Assembly: GCA_903858085.1 (NCBI GenBank) | Contig: CAIOHJ010000015.1 | Span: forward strand, 1-5,957 | Source: an uncultured Chloroflexota bacterium | GTDB lineage: Bacteria; Chloroflexota; Anaerolineae; Caldilineales; Caldilineaceae | Length of the DNA: 5,957 bases | Direction: 5' to 3' | Shown here: in pieces, positions 3,645 to 5,957 of the stretch | How positions within the stretch are numbered: position 1 is the stretch's first letter | How the letters are laid out: each line of letters begins with the position of its first letter | The notes under the pieces: model-generated | The model's database searches: none | What the model was told of the DNA's origin: nothing | Seen by the model: only the letters and a program-made list of their open reading frames with translations | Program-made: the position numbers and the translations under genes

Positions 3645-5957
3645 ATGGACATCGAACTGACAACAGAACAGATCCGGAACTTCCAGCGTGCGCTGCTGGC
3701 TGCCTTTGACCGTGGAGAGATGCAGCGGGTGGTGCGCTTGGGGCTGAACAAGACCTACGCCAATATCGTCCCCAGCGGCGCGCTGGAGGATGAGTTCATG
3801 GCGTTGGTGGAGTGGGTGAACAAGCAGAACAAGGTCGATGCACTGCTCACGGAGGCACGGAAGCAGAATCCCGGCAACATCCAGCTGCGCAACTTTGAGG
3901 CAGCTCTGCGCGGCCAGTTGCCGCCGCCGCTCGCCTTGCCCAGCGAACACATTGAGAAGATTGTAGCGTTCTACCGCAAACCCAATGAATCATTGGATGA
4001 AGCGGATCTGGCCAGCCAGATTCGACAGTATCTGGCGTGGATCATCGACCGCTACGGCAAGATTGTGATGCGTGGTGTAGAGTACCGAGGCCGCAACGTC
4101 ATCAACCTCGATCTGGATCAGGTCTATGTGCCGCTGCAGGCGCAAACCCGCCGTGCCGGCGCGCAGCAGCAGATCGATATCCGTCTCGACCAGCTGCTGC
4201 CGCTGGCGCCGCAGCTGATCATCACCGGCGGGCCAGGCTCCGGCAAAACCACCGTGCTGCAGCACATTGCCTGGTCGCTGGCCATGGGGCTGACGCGAGA
4301 CCCAGCCCTTGCCACCCGATCGCTGGGTCTCGACGCGCTCTCCGAATTGAGTCTGCCGCTTCCGCTCTACCTGCCGCTGAGCCGCTATCACAGCTACCGC
4401 CGCGAACTTCGGCAACAGGGCGGTGTAGATGCCCCTCACAAAGTGACGCTGCACAGTTTTTTGTCCCACTACCTGATCGAGCGCAGCACTGTGCTGCGTC
4501 TGCCCCCAGACTTCTTTGTCCGCCTGATCGAAAACAGTCAGGCACTGATTCTGCTGCTCGACGGCCTGGATGAAGTGCCCGACGACACGGAGCGCAGCGG
4601 GATCTGCGCAGCAGTCGAAGACCTGGTTGCGGGCAGGCCTGGACTGCGCACCCTTGTCACCTGCCGCACAGCAGCGTACCAGGGACAGACACTGCTCAAC
4701 GCAAAGTTCCATCAAGTGCAGGTCAAGCCCCTGGCGGAAGCTCAAGTGGAACAGCTGGTCATGCAGGCCTTCGCCTGCATCGAACCGGTAGACACTTCGA
4801 CGCGCGAGCAAAACATCAAAAAGCTGAACGACGGCATCCGCACCTTCGAGGCAGAGCGCAAAACGCGAATGGGTGCAGGCTACAAGCGCCTGATCGACAG
4901 CCCGCTCATGGTGCGAATGCTGCTGCTGGTTTTTCTGACCGGGCGTGGTTTTCCAGAGCAACGTGCCGACCTCTATGAAAAAGCGACACGCACGCTGCTC
5001 CAGCCTGACTACGGGCTGGACGACGAAGCGGCGCAAGAGATCGGGAGGCTGGTAGGCGGCGATCCCGGCCTGCACCGCAAGCTGGTAGAGCATCTGGCCT
5101 TTCACATGCACCAGGCTGGCAGCAGCCAAAGCCGCGATCTCAGCGAGGACGAACTGGAGCGCATCATCCGGCAAGAAAACGATCTGGCGCGCTTGGCGGG
5201 ACCGTTCGTGGCACTGACCCGCGTGCGTGGTGGGCTGGTCGAGGAGCGGTGGGGCGCCTATCGTTTCTTTCACCTGGCTTTCCAAGAGTACTTGACTGCC
5301 TCTTATCTGGTCAAAACGCGGCTGGGCGAAGGGGGAGTCGACCGCATTGCAGCGTTTTTGGAGCAGGGACCTCTGCTGGAAAGCTGGTGGCGTGAGCCGG
5401 CCCTGCTGATTGCTGGCTACTTTGCAAGCACTGGCGACCGAATCAACGACCGTCGTTTTGTGTGCCGGCTGGCCGGAATCGGCCGGCCGCCGGACCAGAC
5501 GGCTGCTCTCTCCGCCGACATCCAGCTGGCTGCCGTCGAAATCGCCCTGCTCAGCTGCCTGGAATGGCTGGGGACTGACGTCGACTTGCGGCAGAAGCTA
5601 GCACAGTGGGCGGCCGGCATTTTGAACAACCGCGCGCTGATGACGCAAAGCACGCCGAGGGTGCGTGCTGCTGCCGGCAACGCCCTCTCCCGCCTGGGCG
5701 ACCCACGGCCCGGCGTGGGCGTCGGCACAGACGGGCTGCCGGACATTGCCTGGATGCCTGTCGAGGCTGGCGAGTTCCCGATGGGCAGCAATGCCGCGTC
5801 GGATGATGAAAAGCCGATCCATTCGGTCGATCTGGACGCGTTTGCGATCGCCAAATACCCCATCACCAACAGCCAGTACGCCTGTTTTGTGGCTGCGACC
5901 GGCCGAGAGCCGCCGAAGCACTGGGGCGGGAGAACGCCGCCGGACGAGCTGCACACC
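3645..5957 (+). CDS. NLR-like NACHT NTPase: EAD1-like domain, NACHT core and FGE/SUMF1 domain (first 771 codons; C-terminus outside window)
   Basis: The frame from ATG 3645 is open for 771 codons to the window edge. Residues about 5-85 (LTTEQIRNFQRALLAAF... to ARKQNPGNIQLRNF) resemble effector-associated domain 1, a death-like helical adaptor. Residues about 100-170 are the pre-NACHT segment ending in VYVPLQA. The NACHT core has Walker A GGPGSGKTT at 195-203 (Lys201), Walker B LILLLDGLDEVP at 301-312, a sensor-like LVTCRT at 337-342, and the winged-helix motif FFHLAFQEYLTA at 541-552. A mainly helical linker (about 553-700) ends in RVRAAAGNALSRLGDPRPGV. The FGE/SUMF1 fold then starts: IAWMPVEAGEFPMGS from 701 and IAKYPITNSQYACFVAATG at 735-753; about 180 residues of that domain should lie beyond 5957. 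No signal peptide or transmembrane segment is seen, so it is probably cytoplasmic. Known of the family: STAND/NACHT proteins are ATP-dependent switches, many in phage defence. Inferred: ligand sensing by the C-terminus and effector recruitment through the EAD. Confidence 0.88.
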   Translation, partial: MDIELTTEQIRNFQRALLAAFDRGEMQRVVRLGLNKTYANIVPSGALEDEFMALVEWVNKQNKVDALLTEARKQNPGNIQLRNFEAALRGQLPPPLALPSEHIEKIVAFYRKPNESLDEADLASQIRQYLAWIIDRYGKIVMRGVEYRGRNVINLDLDQVYVPLQAQTRRAGAQQQIDIRLDQLLPLAPQLIITGGPGSGKTTVLQHIAWSLAMGLTRDPALATRSLGLDALSELSLPLPLYLPLSRYHSYRRELRQQGGVDAPHKVTLHSFLSHYLIERSTVLRLPPDFFVRLIENSQALILLLDGLDEVPDDTERSGICAAVEDLVAGRPGLRTLVTCRTAAYQGQTLLNAKFHQVQVKPLAEAQVEQLVMQAFACIEPVDTSTREQNIKKLNDGIRTFEAERKTRMGAGYKRLIDSPLMVRMLLLVFLTGRGFPEQRADLYEKATRTLLQPDYGLDDEAAQEIGRLVGGDPGLHRKLVEHLAFHMHQAGSSQSRDLSEDELERIIRQENDLARLAGPFVALTRVRGGLVEERWGAYRFFHLAFQEYLTASYLVKTRLGEGGVDRIAAFLEQGPLLESWWREPALLIAGYFASTGDRINDRRFVCRLAGIGRPPDQTAALSADIQLAAVEIALLSCLEWLGTDVDLRQKLAQWAAGILNNRALMTQSTPRVRAAAGNALSRLGDPRPGVGVGTDGLPDIAWMPVEAGEFPMGSNAASDDEKPIHSVDLDAFAIAKYPITNSQYACFVAATGREPPKHWGGRTPPDELHT

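Noticed and set aside
3401..3751. 116-codon minus-strand ORF covering the NACHT leader
   Set aside because: Its start lies inside the NACHT coding region, its composition (Ser/Arg/Cys-rich) is that of a shadow frame, and the hairpins overlap it.
3990..5285. 431-codon ORF on the minus strand
   Set aside because: It lies wholly antisense to the NACHT coding region, whose motifs are unmistakable. Its product has no recognisable domain; such long antisense frames arise from GC-rich codon use.
1..5957. CRISPR arrays, tRNA or rRNA genes, insertion sequences
   Set aside because: No regularly spaced repeats, no cloverleaf or rRNA-like sequence, and no transposase-like ORF or terminal inverted repeats were found by eye.

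Overview
The window looks like chromosomal DNA of a GC-rich bacterium. All three coding regions are GC-rich, have recognisable Shine-Dalgarno sites, and use mostly G/C at third codon positions. A STAND-type NTPase with an N-terminal EAD1-like domain and a C-terminal formylglycine-generating-enzyme-like domain, next to a GH36 galactosidase of the 'YRQDFN' type, would fit a Chloroflexota (Anaerolineae/Caldilineae-like) genome. That placement is an inference from gene content; the sequence does not prove it.

Layout. (1) Bases 1-1030, minus strand: the first 343 codons of a YifB/ComM-family Mg-chelatase-like AAA+ ATPase; its C-terminus lies beyond base 1. (2) Bases 1031-1308: a divergent intergenic region with the ComM Shine-Dalgarno site, a GTATAC-A-GTATAC dyad (possible operator overlapping a -10 element) and the Shine-Dalgarno site of the next gene. 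(3) Bases 1309-3342, plus strand: a complete 677-residue GH36 alpha-galactosidase-like enzyme with both catalytic aspartates. (4) Bases 3343-3644: a 302-bp gap holding a perfect TTGACA -35 box inside a 15-bp dyad, two strong perfect hairpins, and a doubtful 42-codon ORF. (5) Base 3645 to the window end, plus strand: the first 771 codons of a large NACHT NTPase, with an EAD1-like adaptor domain at the N-terminus, a NACHT core, a helical linker and the start of an FGE/SUMF1 (C-type-lectin-fold) domain.

The three genes do not form one operon. The ATPase and the galactosidase are divergent, and the NACHT gene seems to have its own promoter and a structured leader. The galactosidase is probably cytoplasmic and works on imported alpha-galactosides. 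The NACHT protein is the item of interest. Its architecture matches predicted bacterial NLR-like conflict (immune or programmed cell death) systems, in which EAD domains recruit effectors carrying a matching EAD. FGE/lectin-fold C-termini of such proteins are also known targets of diversity-generating retroelements. The decisive C-terminal part and downstream neighbours are outside this window.
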